From positions 1 through 64,000 of the forward strand of contig NZ_JAKSXX010000116.1 of the NCBI RefSeq assembly GCF_022829385.1: a stretch of 64,000 bases of DNA, read 5' to 3'. The notes under the pieces are model-generated. The model was not told the DNA's origin, did no database searches, and was given only the letters and a program-made list of their open reading frames with translations. Below, piece by piece: positions 15,862 to 26,360 of the stretch (position 1 is the first letter of the stretch; each line of letters starts with the position of its first letter). Source of the stretch: Methylobacterium sp. J-070 (lineage in GTDB: Bacteria > Pseudomonadota > Alphaproteobacteria > Rhizobiales > Beijerinckiaceae). A program made the translations under genes and the position numbers.

Positions 15862-17127
15862 ATGACGGCCGATATGCCCCGCCCCGGCAGCCGCAGCCTC
15901 CTGATCGCGGGCGGCGGCCTGCCGAGCCTCGCCCTCGCCCTCGCCCTGAAGCAGGCCCACGGCCCGGCGCTCGCCGTGACGGTGATCGATCCGGGCGCCG
16001 CCGATCCCGCACGGCACCGGGGCCGCGCCTACGCGGTGGCGGCGGGGGGCCGGCGGATGCTGGGTCAGCTCGGCCTGTGGGCGCGGATCGCGGGCGCGGC
16101 CGAGCCGATCACCGAGATGGTGATCAGCGACAGCCGCCTCGCCGATCCGGTGCGCCCCGTCTTCCTCACCTTCGGCCGGGACGACGCGGATGCGCCCGCG
16201 GCGGACGAGCCCTTCGCCCACATGGTCGAGGCCGAACCCCTGGCGCAGGCCCTGGCGGAGGGCTGCCGGGCGGCGGGCGTGGCCTTCGTCACGGCCGGCG
16301 TGGCGCGCGCAGCGCCGGAGGGTGCCGCGATCCGCGCCGAGCTCACGACGGGGGCGAACCTGCGGGGCGATCTCCTCGTGGCGGCCGACGGGGCGCGCTC
16401 GCGCCTGCGCGAGGCGGCCCGGATCGGCTGGGTCGGATGGTCCTACCCCCAGGTCGGCATCGTGGCGACGATCGGCCATGCCCGGCCGCACGAGGGCCGC
16501 GCCGTCGAGCATTTCCTGCCCGCGGGCCCCTTCGCGATCCTGCCGCTGCGGGACGGCGGTCGCCTGGGCCACCGCTCCTCCATCGTCTGGACCGAGCGGT
16601 CGGACGCGGCGGACGCGCTCCTGTCCGGGGCGCCCGACGAGGTCCTGCGGGAGATCGAGAGCCGGTTCACCCTGGATCTCGGGACGCTCGCGTTGGAGCA
16701 CGGCCCGAGCCGGCACGCGTTGGCTTTCGGGCTCGCCCGGGCGTTCCGCGCCGAGCGCCTCGCCCTGTTGGGCGACGCGGCCCACGTGATCCACCCGATC
16801 GCCGGCCAGGGCCTCAATCTCGGCCTCGCGGATGCCGCCGCCCTCGCCGAGGCGGTGACCGGCGCGCTGCGCCTCGGCCTGGATCCCGGCGGCCCCGACG
16901 TCCTGCGCGCCTACGAGCGGGCCCGGCGCTTCGACAGCTTCGCCATGGCGGCGGCCACCGACGGGCTGAACCGCCTGTTCTCGAACGATGCCCTGCCGCT
17001 GCGGCTCGCCCGCGACCTCGGCCTCGGGATCGTGGACCGGTTGCCGGGGCTCAAGCGCTTCTTCATCGGCGAGGCCGCCGCCGCCCGCGGCTCGCGGCCC
17101 CGGCTGATGCGGGGGGACGCGCTGTAG
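15862..17127 (+). CDS. FAD-dependent hydroxylase, UbiH/UbiF/COQ6 family
   Basis: A 421-residue flavoprotein monooxygenase of the ubiquinone-biosynthesis type. The N-terminal dinucleotide fold is IAGGGLPSLALALALK, the DG motif is VAADGARSRLREAA, and the second FAD motif is LLGDAAHVIHPIAGQGLNLG (about 302-321). These enzymes hydroxylate the polyprenyl-phenol ring at C5, C6 or C1. Which position this one uses cannot be judged from sequence, so no symbol is given. The start at 15862 follows a purine-rich GGATCC stretch; upstream in-frame sequence includes the hairpin and is unlikely to be coding. Confidence 0.9.
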   Translation: MTADMPRPGSRSLLIAGGGLPSLALALALKQAHGPALAVTVIDPGAADPARHRGRAYAVAAGGRRMLGQLGLWARIAGAAEPITEMVISDSRLADPVRPVFLTFGRDDADAPAADEPFAHMVEAEPLAQALAEGCRAAGVAFVTAGVARAAPEGAAIRAELTTGANLRGDLLVAADGARSRLREAARIGWVGWSYPQVGIVATIGHARPHEGRAVEHFLPAGPFAILPLRDGGRLGHRSSIVWTERSDAADALLSGAPDEVLREIESRFTLDLGTLALEHGPSRHALAFGLARAFRAERLALLGDAAHVIHPIAGQGLNLGLADAAALAEAVTGALRLGLDPGGPDVLRAYERARRFDSFAMAAATDGLNRLFSNDALPLRLARDLGLGIVDRLPGLKRFFIGEAAAARGSRPRLMRGDAL

Positions 17128-17241
17128 CGGCATCGACCCGGTTCCGATCGCCGGACCTACGCCCGGGCATTTGCCGGCCTGGCGGATCCGGCGCTCGTAC
17201 CCCCTGGGAGCTACGCTATTCGGGACGGCCTGCCCTCGGCC

Positions 17242-17739
17242 TCAGCCGGCGACGAGCGAGCGGGCCCGGCGCATCCAGCGCAGCGGGGCCTCGACGAAGG
17301 CGGGATTGCGGTGCTTGAAGATCGCCGATTTCAGGAGGCTCTCCGGGACCTCCCACAGCTGGGCGGACCCGACCGGAAAATGCGCGACATCGCCCGGGGC
17401 CAGGTGATGACGCTTGCCGTCCGCCTCGGTGATGAAGACCTCGCCATCGAGGATCGTGATGATCTCGTCGGCCTGATGGGTCCAGCGGAACGTGCTCGCC
17501 GAGGTGCGCCACAGGTAGACCTGCGCGGTTCCGTCGTGGGTCTCGGAGACCTTCGCGACCTCGGTCACGGGATCGCCCGAGACGATCCAATCCGCCGGGA
17601 TCGGCGCGGGCGTGAAGGACGCGACCCCGGGTCGGAGCGCCGCGCTGGCCACGGGACGGTTCCCCTCGTGCAGCCGGATCTCCGCATAGGCGCCGGCGGC
17701 GATCAGCCCGAGAGCCGCAACGACGGGGATCTTCTTCAC
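17242..17739 (-). CDS. Exported or membrane-anchored cupin protein
   Basis: A 165-residue protein with a GTG start preceded by GGAGA. An N-terminal hydrophobic segment (VVAALGLIAAGAYA) is followed by a single cupin domain. Cupin motif 1 residues are degenerate (RWTHQADEIITILDGEVFI), while motif 2 is recognisable (HHLAPGDVAHFPVGSAQLWEV). The domain resembles the Cupin_3 group of sugar-related cupins. A metal site is uncertain because only part of the His set is visible. No functional partner is nearby. Confidence 0.75.
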   Translation of the reverse strand: MKKIPVVAALGLIAAGAYAEIRLHEGNRPVASAALRPGVASFTPAPIPADWIVSGDPVTEVAKVSETHDGTAQVYLWRTSASTFRWTHQADEIITILDGEVFITEADGKRHHLAPGDVAHFPVGSAQLWEVPESLLKSAIFKHRNPAFVEAPLRWMRRARSLVAG

Positions 17740-18105
17740 GGTCGTCTCCGGGGCTCGGGGTAGGGATACATCCGAACGACGACCGCATTGTCGACGCGCC
17801 GATCGTCAGCGACCAGCAGCCCCGACCGATTTTCCAGACTATCCCTCTGTTCTTCAGGTGTTGTCCTTAATCCGGCCGTCGCGTGGGCCGGTCGCCCGGC
17901 GATGTCGGCGCCCCCGGGCCAGCGGGCTCCTCCGGCGTTGCGCCGGGGGCGTGCGCGGAGGCGGGCGGCGCACGACGCCGTCCCGATCCTGTCGAGACGG
18001 AGCCGGCGCGGTCCCCGCCCCGTGCGGAAGCGGGGTCGGTCGCGCCGCCCGAGCCGGCGACGTCCGCCCGCCCTGCGACAGAACCCGACGGGTCCGGGAA
18101 CGAGC
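17740..18105. other. Gap without a recognisable gene
   Basis: These 366 bases lie between the cupin start and the end of the GT2 gene. Reading frames here are Pro/Arg-rich shadows. No promoter, hairpin or repeat worth naming was found. Confidence 0.5.
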
Positions 18106-19641
18106 CTAGACCGCGGCCTCCACCCGGCGCTCCGTGATCCAGCGCGTCGCGTCGGCGCGCGGGGCGACCACGTCGGTATCGGTGCGCAGCTGCGGGCTGT
18201 AGGCCGGATCCTCGACCAGGACGTCCTGCCAGCGCCGGAGGAAGCGCGCGATCTGCGAGCCCGGCGCGAAGCTGCTCTGCCGCGACGCGCTCTCGTGGTG
18301 GGCCATCTCGGCGAACGGCGTGTAGACGATGCGGTAGCCGAGCTGGCGCATCTTCAGGCACAGGTCGACATCGTTGAAGTCGAGGGCGAAGTCCTCGTCG
18401 AAGCCGTTCACCGCCTCGAGCACGGCCTTGCGCGTGGCGAACAGCGCGCCCGTCACCGCCGAGCAGTCCCGCTGAGTCAGGGCCCAGTCGCCATAGGTCG
18501 GCTCGGCCGCGTCGCGGTTGTACCAGGGATGGGCGAAGACATCGAAGATGCCGCCGGTCATGCCGGCGTGCTGGATCTTGCCGGTGGGAAACAGCAGGCG
18601 GCCGCCGGCGCCCCCGATCCCGCGGTCGACCGCGAAGGTCAGCAGCGCCTCGATCCAGCCGGGCCGGCGCACCACGAGGTCGTCGTTCATCAGGATGACG
18701 AGGTCGGTCTCGGCCGCGCGCCAGAGGGTGTTCATCTTGGCGGCGTAGTTGAACCGCTCCCCCGGTGCGCGGGTCGTCAGAAGACGCGTCACGGCGAAGC
18801 GGTCCGAGCGGCCGCGATAGATCGCGTCGTCCACCGTGTCGTCGCCGATCAGCACGCGGATCCGGTCGGCCGGGTAGGTGCTGCGGCCCAGGCTGTCGAG
18901 CAGGTTGATCACGTGCGGCTTGGCGCCGTCCAGCGCGCGGCCCTGATCGTCCTTCGGCCGGCTCTGGTTGGTCGGCACCACGAGGGTGACGGCCGGCCGC
19001 GCGTCGAGGGTGCGGCGGATCTCCAGGGTGTCCGGCGTCAGACCGGGACCCGTGCGCAGGGGTACGCCCGTCGTCTCGAACCAGCGGTCGAGGGCGTGGG
19101 CGCGGGCCGTGCGCGTCGCCTTCGGGCGCTCCAGCGGCGAGGCGATCAGGGTCTCGGGGATGCGGTCGACGCCGATGCCCGCCGAGACCGCGCCGAGCAG
19201 GAACCGGAACCAGGCGGCACTGCCGTGGCGCAGCCCGAAATCCGGGCTGAGGCCCGCGAGGGCCGAGGCGCGGATGAGGAGGGGGAAGCCGATGTAATCG
19301 TCGGCCATGAGCAGGGCCGGGTTGAAGGCCGGCTTGCAATGGACGCTGCGGACCTGCCCGGCGCCGTCCACCACGGCGTCGTCGCCGTAGAAGATGCCGA
19401 TATCGGGACGCGCCGCCATCGCGGCCGTGAGATGCGCCACCAGGTCGGGGCGCAGATCCGAGGCCGCCGGGGCCACGAACAACGCCCGGCATTCCGGCAT
19501 CTGGCCGGCGGCGACCTGGCCGAGGCGGCGCTCGTCGAGAGGGCGGACCTGGGCGTCGAGGGGCAGCGGCAGGATCGCGTCCGGCCACGCGAGCGTCCCC
19601 CAGGAGGCCGACGGGGCCGGAGCGGGTTTCTTCTTCAGCAC
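18106..19641 (-). CDS. Two-module glycosyltransferase, family 2
   Basis: A 511-residue cytoplasmic glycosyltransferase built like rhamnosyl/O-antigen GT2 enzymes. The N-terminal module is shortened but keeps IGIFYGDDAVVDGAG (about 81-95), the HCKPAFNPALLMADDYIGF stretch and a downstream acceptor region. The C-terminal module (about 215-500) is a full GT-A fold with DLVILMNDDLVV (NDD at 319-321), KIQHAGMTGG, CSAVTGALFATR and FDEDFALDFNDVDLCLKMRQ. A GTG start at 19641 was preferred because earlier residues look non-coding. The next minus-strand gene upstream is another glycosyltransferase, so both probably act on one surface glycan. Confidence 0.88.
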   Translation of the reverse strand: MLKKKPAPAPSASWGTLAWPDAILPLPLDAQVRPLDERRLGQVAAGQMPECRALFVAPAASDLRPDLVAHLTAAMAARPDIGIFYGDDAVVDGAGQVRSVHCKPAFNPALLMADDYIGFPLLIRASALAGLSPDFGLRHGSAAWFRFLLGAVSAGIGVDRIPETLIASPLERPKATRTARAHALDRWFETTGVPLRTGPGLTPDTLEIRRTLDARPAVTLVVPTNQSRPKDDQGRALDGAKPHVINLLDSLGRSTYPADRIRVLIGDDTVDDAIYRGRSDRFAVTRLLTTRAPGERFNYAAKMNTLWRAAETDLVILMNDDLVVRRPGWIEALLTFAVDRGIGGAGGRLLFPTGKIQHAGMTGGIFDVFAHPWYNRDAAEPTYGDWALTQRDCSAVTGALFATRKAVLEAVNGFDEDFALDFNDVDLCLKMRQLGYRIVYTPFAEMAHHESASRQSSFAPGSQIARFLRRWQDVLVEDPAYSPQLRTDTDVVAPRADATRWITERRVEAAV

Positions 19642-19740
19642 GGGGCGCGTCTCCGGGGGATCAGTACGGTTCGGTGGCCACCGCGTCGTTCCGGAACCCA
19701 CGGAACACGACAAACGTGGGCCGGCCGGCGCGACGCCCCC

Positions 19741-19907
19741 CCTCTCCCGTGCGGGCTACCGGATCCACACTTCTCCCTCGGGACGAGGAGAATGAGCGGG
19801 ATGCGCGTCTCTCCCTCCCCCCGCGGAGGGGGAAGGGAGAGACGCGGAAACGATCGCTCTCGTTCTCGAACGGAGATGTGTGAATCCGCTAGCCCGTGCG
19901 GGAGAGG
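19741..19907. repeat. Long composite inverted repeat (copy B)
   Basis: An outer imperfect inverted repeat pairs 19741-19780 with 19868-19907 (shared CCCGTGCGGG, GGATTCACA-type and TCTCC segments). An inner palindrome occupies 19805-19845 (GCGTCTCTCCC / GGGAGAGACGC around a C-tract/G-tract). A GTGTGAATCCG segment is shared with copy A at 7793-7829. It lies in the 457-base gap between two glycosyltransferase genes. A weaker C/G-tract palindrome is at 19988-20015; the rest of the gap holds nothing I recognise. Confidence 0.65.
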
Positions 19908-20098
19908 ATTGGGGTGAGGGACGGGAAGGTTCAGGATGGATCTCGCCGGCGACGCGCAGTCCCGTCGTGCCTCTTCCGGACAGACCTGATCCCTCCCCCC
20001 CACGGGAGAGGGGACCCGCGCCGCGCGCGGCGACGCTGGCGTCGTTGCCATGAACCGCATCCGGAAACCGGACGCCGCACGCAAATCTCGATGCGCCA

Positions 20099-23000
20099 TC
20101 ATCTCTTTTCGAATGCCGGCACCCGCTTCTCGGGATGATGCTCCAGCAGGCGGTCGAGGCTCGCCTCCATGGCGGCCGCCACGGCGCCGATCGACAGCCG
20201 CTCGCGGATGCGCGCCCGGGCGGCGGTTCCGATCCGCGCCGCGTCGCCGCCCGTCACCGCCCGGGCCGCATCGGTGAGCGCGCGGGCGAGGTCGGCCTCG
20301 TCCACCTGCCCCCACTCGGCGCCGCGCAGATACGGGCCGTAGGTCTGGTCGAGGGCAGTGACCTCGGCCTTCACGGGGAAGCCGCAGGTGGCGTCGAGGA
20401 AGTCGCGGCAGCCGCCGTAATCGGTGGCGACCACGACCTTGCCCATCTCCATCGCCTCGGCGATCGTCAGGCCGAACCCCTCCGAGGAATGCGACGACGC
20501 GTAGACCGCGCAGAGGTCGAACAGGGCGCCGAGCTCGTTCTGGGAGAGCGGCTGGTCGATCACCACGACGTCGCCGGACCGGCCGACGAGGTCGAGCAGC
20601 TTCTTGCCCTCCTCGGGCAGGTCGAAGACGTGCTTGGTCTTGAGCACCAGCTGCCAGCCCCCCTGGCCGAGCCCGGCGGCCCGGAAGGCCCGGATCAGCG
20701 CGTGCGGGTTCTTGCGGGCGAGATAGCTCGACCCGTCGAAGGCGTAGAGGATGACCCGCTTGGCCGGGTCGATCGCGAAGGCCTTGCGCAGGTTCGCCTT
20801 GGCCGAGGCGCTCGCCGGCTCGCCGACCTCGTTCTCGACCACGTAGGGCACCACGTCGACCGGGATGTCGGTGATCTGGCGGAAGATCGCCGCGCAGAAC
20901 TCGGTCGGCGCCCAGATCGCATCGAGTCCGTCGACGGTGGGCAGCCAGCCGCCGGGAACGTGGGAGGTCTCCCAGACGAACAGCCCGATCTTGAGCCGCG
21001 CCTCCGCGGCGATCGCCCGCTGCCGGTCGCTCATCAGGGAGTGCCAGCTGTCGCCGTTGAAATGCACCAGGGCGACATCCGCCGGCCCCGAGAAGCTCCG
21101 GGCCTGCCAGGCCGGCGCCACCCGGGCATGGACATGGAACGGGCGCTCCATCGGGTGGACGTTCAGCGCGAACGGCGTGCGCTGCAGGGCGCGGGCGTAG
21201 CTGCGCGCCGCGACCCCGAGGCCGTTGGCGTAGTTCATCGGTGACACGTAGGCGACGCGCAGCGGCCGCGCGGGCGCCTGGGGGCGGCGCAGGTCCGCCC
21301 AGATCTTGTCCCCCGGATACGTGTAGGTCTGGTCGAGCCGGTCGAGGTCGAAGCCGCGCTCCCCGATCGCGTCGCGCACCGCCGCGCCGCCGATCGCGGC
21401 ATGCTCGCCGAGCAGCGAGCGCTTCACGAACGGGAAGCCCTGGCCGAGCATGTTCTCCCAGTCGAACAGGGTGCGGTTGTTGCGCGGGTCGTTGACCAGC
21501 GTCATGTGCTTGTTCTGGGCCGAGAACAGGCTGCGCATGCCGAGCCCCGCGGCCCGCATCCGTCCCGAGAAGGTCAGCTCGTACTCGGTGATCACCGAAT
21601 TCTTGTCCGGCCAGTTCGCCACGGACTGGATGAAGTGGCTGAACGCGTAGGACGACAGGCAGCGCCGCTTCAGGGCCAGGAAGAAGCTCTGAAGGTGGTG
21701 ACTGTAGTAGAAATTGTCGGCGAGCCCGATCACCGCCTCCGGGAAGGCGTCGATCTTCGCCAGCAGCCCGGCGAAGTCGACCGGGTCGAGGGGGCCGACC
21801 AGGCTGTCGTTGGCGAGGTACAGCGTCTCGGAATCGAGGATGTCGACATCCTCCAGGAGGACATGCGCCCAGGCGGCGAAGTCGAACCCTCGGTTCTCCC
21901 GGAGATAGACCGAGGCGCAGAGATCCAGGATCGCCTCCGGTACCGCGTTCTTGTGCTGGTCGGCCGCGATGATCAGGACGATGTCGGTCCCGTTCTCCGC
22001 GAAGGCCTTCAGGTAGGGCTCGACATGGCCCCGGATCCGCCCCTCCGGCGCGTGGGTGATGAACAGGGCCGTGCGGCCGTGCCGGCGCGCCGTGCGCTTC
22101 AGGCAGGAGAGCCGGGCGTCGGCCGCCTCCGGCACCGCGGCACCGGCGACCCGGCGGGTCAGGCGGCCCGCCTCCAGACCGGTGGTCACGTAGTCGACGA
22201 GCGGGTTGAGCCCGAGGGCGGCGACCTTCGGGTACCGGGCGCGGTACCAGGGCGCGTCGAAGCGGGGCGACGGGCTGGTGGTGCGACCGCCGTCGGCGAG
22301 GAAGTGCACCAGCGGGTTCTGCCCGGTCGCGTCGTCGGCGAGATAGGTCTCGGCGTACCAGCGCGTGTCGAACCACGGGCCGGGATCGAGGCCCTCGTCG
22401 GCGCCGTGCTCGAGGTAGTGGACCAGCGGGTTGAGGCTGTCGGCGCGCACCGCGGCGGATTGCGCGGCGTACCAGTCGGGATCGAACAGGGGGTGGGGTG
22501 CGGACCGGCGGTGGCCGCCCGCCATCACGTAATGCTCCAGGGGTTCGAGCCCGCTCGTCTCCGCCTCGGGGCAGCGCGCGCGGTAGAAAACGGCGTCGAA
22601 CAGGCCCGACCGGCGGATCAGGTCGACATGCCGCGACAGGCCGGCGAACTCCTCCGGGGTGCGCAGATAGCCCTGCTTCCGGCCGGTCTCGTAATAATGG
22701 GCGAGCGCGTTGCCGCCCGCCGCCCGGGCGTCCGGGTAGCGGGACCGGTACCAGGCCGTGTCGAACAGGGGTGACGGGTCGGTGTCGGTGCTGCCGACGA
22801 AGTGGCGGAACGCCCCGGCGCGGTGCTCGCCGCCGCCGAGATAGCGTTCGGCGTACCAATCCGGGTCGAACAGCGGGTTGGGGGCGATCCCGGCCGCGGC
22901 GCCGCGCTCGACATAGTGGATCAGCGGGTTCACGGCCTCGGCGCGCAGGCCCGGCACGGCATCGAGGTAGCGGTCGCCGTGGAACAGCGGCGACGGCCAG

Positions 23001-23260
23001 CGGCCTTCGCGGCCGCCATGGACCGCGTAGTGCACGACCGGATCGATGCCCTCGCCGACCACGTCGGGGTAGCGTCGCGCGTACCAGGCCGGATCGAACA
23101 GCCCGGAGTCCTTCACGGCCTGGACCAGATCCGCCTGTCGGGGCTCCGCGCGGCGGCGGCGCTTGAGCCGACGGGTCAGGGGCCGTGCGAGGGTCTGCGC
23201 CGCCCCGGCGAGGCCGGCCTTCTCCGACGATCCGGCGACGAACACATCTCGAAGGCGCAT
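20099..23260 (-). CDS. Large glycosyltransferase with tandem repeats, RgpF-like and GT4-like domains
   Basis: A 1053-residue protein in three parts. Residues about 54-365 contain some eight tandem units of 35-55 residues with the pattern LFDxxWYxxxYPxV...NPLxHY...G...SP. Residues about 390-640 resemble rhamnan-synthesis F (RgpF-like) proteins: ALFITHAPEGRIRGHVEPYL, RENRGFDFAAWAHVL, LANDSLVGPL. The C-terminal 350 residues are a GT-B glycosyltransferase with HSSEGFGLTIAEAMEMGK near residue 925, carrying the nucleotide-sugar glutamate motif. It probably extends a rhamnose-containing or other surface polysaccharide. The GT2 gene lies downstream on the same strand, separated by repeat-rich DNA. 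Confidence 0.88.
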   Translation of the reverse strand: MRLRDVFVAGSSEKAGLAGAAQTLARPLTRRLKRRRRAEPRQADLVQAVKDSGLFDPAWYARRYPDVVGEGIDPVVHYAVHGGREGRWPSPLFHGDRYLDAVPGLRAEAVNPLIHYVERGAAAGIAPNPLFDPDWYAERYLGGGEHRAGAFRHFVGSTDTDPSPLFDTAWYRSRYPDARAAGGNALAHYYETGRKQGYLRTPEEFAGLSRHVDLIRRSGLFDAVFYRARCPEAETSGLEPLEHYVMAGGHRRSAPHPLFDPDWYAAQSAAVRADSLNPLVHYLEHGADEGLDPGPWFDTRWYAETYLADDATGQNPLVHFLADGGRTTSPSPRFDAPWYRARYPKVAALGLNPLVDYVTTGLEAGRLTRRVAGAAVPEAADARLSCLKRTARRHGRTALFITHAPEGRIRGHVEPYLKAFAENGTDIVLIIAADQHKNAVPEAILDLCASVYLRENRGFDFAAWAHVLLEDVDILDSETLYLANDSLVGPLDPVDFAGLLAKIDAFPEAVIGLADNFYYSHHLQSFFLALKRRCLSSYAFSHFIQSVANWPDKNSVITEYELTFSGRMRAAGLGMRSLFSAQNKHMTLVNDPRNNRTLFDWENMLGQGFPFVKRSLLGEHAAIGGAAVRDAIGERGFDLDRLDQTYTYPGDKIWADLRRPQAPARPLRVAYVSPMNYANGLGVAARSYARALQRTPFALNVHPMERPFHVHARVAPAWQARSFSGPADVALVHFNGDSWHSLMSDRQRAIAAEARLKIGLFVWETSHVPGGWLPTVDGLDAIWAPTEFCAAIFRQITDIPVDVVPYVVENEVGEPASASAKANLRKAFAIDPAKRVILYAFDGSSYLARKNPHALIRAFRAAGLGQGGWQLVLKTKHVFDLPEEGKKLLDLVGRSGDVVVIDQPLSQNELGALFDLCAVYASSHSSEGFGLTIAEAMEMGKVVVATDYGGCRDFLDATCGFPVKAEVTALDQTYGPYLRGAEWGQVDEADLARALTDAARAVTGGDAARIGTAARARIRERLSIGAVAAAMEASLDRLLEHHPEKRVPAFEKR

Positions 23261-23643
23261 GGCATGGTCCGGATACGCGGGAAGCCCGCAAAGCTGCCCA
23301 CGCCGCGATCCGCGAGAGACATCAGGGGGTTCGGCCGGTCCGGCGGTCGCGGACGGGACCGCCCCGGCTTGGGCGCCTTCCTAATGGTCCGGCCCGCCCG
23401 CGCCAAGAGCCAGACCGGCGCCGGGCGGGATTCGCGGACGGGTCGAGGCGGAGCGCCGCGCGGTCGGACGGTCCCCGCGGCGGCCCCGGCGCGGGAGTCG
23501 CACACGCCGGCGGGACGCAGATTTTAGAAAAACGCCGGATCGTCTATCCGGCCGCGGCCGCGTTCGTATACGAGCCGGGCGCGCGGAGGCGTCACGCCCC
23601 GAGGGGCGGCGCCCGCGTGCCGGAACCCATGGAGCCGACCGTA
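23261..23643. other. Divergent intergenic region with a small hairpin
   Basis: This 383-base gap separates divergent genes. At 23534-23552 GCCGGAT-CGTCT-ATCCGGC forms a 7-bp hairpin next to TTTTAGAAAAA; read on the minus strand it is a hairpin followed by TTTTT, so it could stop minus-strand transcripts before the large glycosyltransferase or serve as an operator for the Fae-like gene. The rest shows no gene. Confidence 0.4.
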
Positions 23644-24192
23644 ATGAGTGAACGCATCATCCTCCGCGCCGGCGAAGCGCTCGTGGCGGGCGGCCCGCCC
23701 AACACCGCCTCCGAGCCGGAGGTCATCATCGGCGAGCTCGACGGTCCGGTCGGCACCGCCATCGCGACGCTGACCGGCGACCAGGTGGTCGGACACAGCC
23801 GGGTCTTCGCCCTGCTCAACACGGACATCATGGTCCGGCCGGTGACCCTCTGCGTCTCGAAGGTCAGCGTGACCGAGAGCAAGTACACGTCGATCCTGAT
23901 GGGCACGGTGCAGTTCGCCATCGCCAACGGCGTGCTCGACGCCGTGCGCGCGGGCTACATCCCGAAGGAGAAGGCCAACGACCTCGGCATCATCTGCTCG
24001 GTCTGGCTGAGCCCCGGGGTGATCCAGGCCGAGACGGTCGACCACAAGGCGCTGTTCGAGATCCAGCGCAAAGGCATGACCGAGGCGATCCGCAAGGCCA
24101 TGACCAACGAGCCGTCTATCGACTGGCTGCTGGAGAACCAGGACAAGATCGTGCACAAGTATTACACGATGGGCCTTCAGGGGAAGATCTGA
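23644..24192 (+). CDS. Formaldehyde-activating enzyme homologue (divergent Fae paralogue)
   Basis: A 182-residue protein alignable by eye with Fae, which condenses formaldehyde with tetrahydromethanopterin. Shared features: AGEALVAGGP near the N-terminus, VIIGELDGPVGTA, RPVTLCVSKVSV (Fae: PNTLMFNKVTI), GTVQFAIANGVLDAV and GYIPKEKANDLGIIC. The conserved catalytic histidine of Fae (in the AHIDLIIG segment) aligns with Glu24 here (SEPEVIIG), so Fae activity is doubtful. An 18-residue C-terminal extension ends in KYYTMGLQGKI. GGAG 9 bases before 23644 supports this start over 23629. A regulatory or formaldehyde-sensing role is inference. Confidence 0.85.
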   Translation: MSERIILRAGEALVAGGPPNTASEPEVIIGELDGPVGTAIATLTGDQVVGHSRVFALLNTDIMVRPVTLCVSKVSVTESKYTSILMGTVQFAIANGVLDAVRAGYIPKEKANDLGIICSVWLSPGVIQAETVDHKALFEIQRKGMTEAIRKAMTNEPSIDWLLENQDKIVHKYYTMGLQGKI

Positions 24193-24434
24193 CCCTCGTC
24201 ATCCAGCCGGCGGGGGAGGACGGTCCGAGCCGGAGCGCAGGCCAGTCCCCGTCCGCGCCGCCGGCGGAACGTGTTCGACGCCTGAAGATCCGGACTACGC
24301 CTCGCCCAGGGCGACGGATGACCGCGAATCGCCGTGCGGCGATCCCGACCTTGCCAGCCCGGTGCCATCGGCCCCACACTCGGGGGATGACCGGCGGGGT
24401 CCCGCGCGGCCCCGGGCAGGAGATGGACATCGGC

Positions 24435-25439
<1,005 letters not shown>

Positions 25440-25441
25440 CT

Positions 25442-26353
25442 TTGGTTGCGACGAACGCCCTCGATGCAGGCAGGCGCGTACCCGGCAGGCGCGAGAGCGA
25501 GGGCGCGACCGCCCTGTCCGACAAGATGCCCCGCCTCGTCCTGGAGGCGCGGCGCGTATCGAGCCTGCTCGCCCACGGCCTGCACGGGCGCCGCCGGGCG
25601 GGACCGGGGGAGAGCTTCTGGCAGTTCCGGCCCTTCGTCACCGGTGAGGCCGCCGCGCGGGTCGACTGGCGCCGCTCGGCCCGCGACGACCGGCTCTACG
25701 TGCGCGAACGCGAATGGGAAGCGGCCCACAACATCTGGCTGTGGATCGACCGCTCGGCCTCCATGGGCTTCGTCTCGGACCTGGCGTCGGCGTCCAAGAT
25801 CGAACGGGCCCTGGTCCTGGGCCTCGCCCTCGCGGACGCCTTCGTGGAAGGCGGCGAGCGGGTGGGCCTCCTCGGCCTGACCCGCGCGAGCGCCTCCCGC
25901 GGCATCGTCGAGCGTCTGGCGCAGGCCCTCGTCGCCGACACCGCCGGACTGACCCGGGATCTCCCGACGCGGACGAGCCCGGCCCGCTTCGACGAGGTGG
26001 TGCTGATCGGCGATTTCCTCACAGAGCCCGACCGGATCGCGGCCTCCGTGCAGGGCCTCGCCGGACGCGGCAGCCGCGGGCATCTCCTGATGATCGTCGA
26101 CCCGATCGAGGAGACGTTCCCGTTCACCGGCCAGGCCGTGCTGCACGATCTCGAGGGCAGCCTCAGCCTCGACATCGGCGATGCCGATGCCTGGGGGACG
26201 CGCTACCGGGCCCGGATCGCCGAGCACCGGGCCGCCTTGGCCGCCATCGCCCGGCAGCAGGGCTGGACGCTGACGATCCATCGCACCGACCGCCCGGCGA
26301 GCGAGGCGGCCCTGCGGCTCGCCACGCTGATCGCCGCGCGCGGGCCGGAGTGA
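25442..26353 (+). CDS. DUF58 domain protein with VWA-like MIDAS motif
   Basis: A 303-residue protein of the DUF58 family. RPFVTGEAAARVDWRRSAR and LYVREREWE precede a VWA-like MIDAS motif IDRSASMGF (about 101-109), which would bind a divalent cation. The most likely start is TTG at 25442, two bases after the moxR stop, because GGAG lies 11 bases upstream; the first ATG is at 25526 and would remove 28 residues. It is predicted to be a partner of the MoxR ATPase. Confidence 0.88.
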   Translation: MVATNALDAGRRVPGRRESEGATALSDKMPRLVLEARRVSSLLAHGLHGRRRAGPGESFWQFRPFVTGEAAARVDWRRSARDDRLYVREREWEAAHNIWLWIDRSASMGFVSDLASASKIERALVLGLALADAFVEGGERVGLLGLTRASASRGIVERLAQALVADTAGLTRDLPTRTSPARFDEVVLIGDFLTEPDRIAASVQGLAGRGSRGHLLMIVDPIEETFPFTGQAVLHDLEGSLSLDIGDADAWGTRYRARIAEHRAALAAIARQQGWTLTIHRTDRPASEAALRLATLIAARGPE

Positions 26354-26360
26354 GGTCGCC

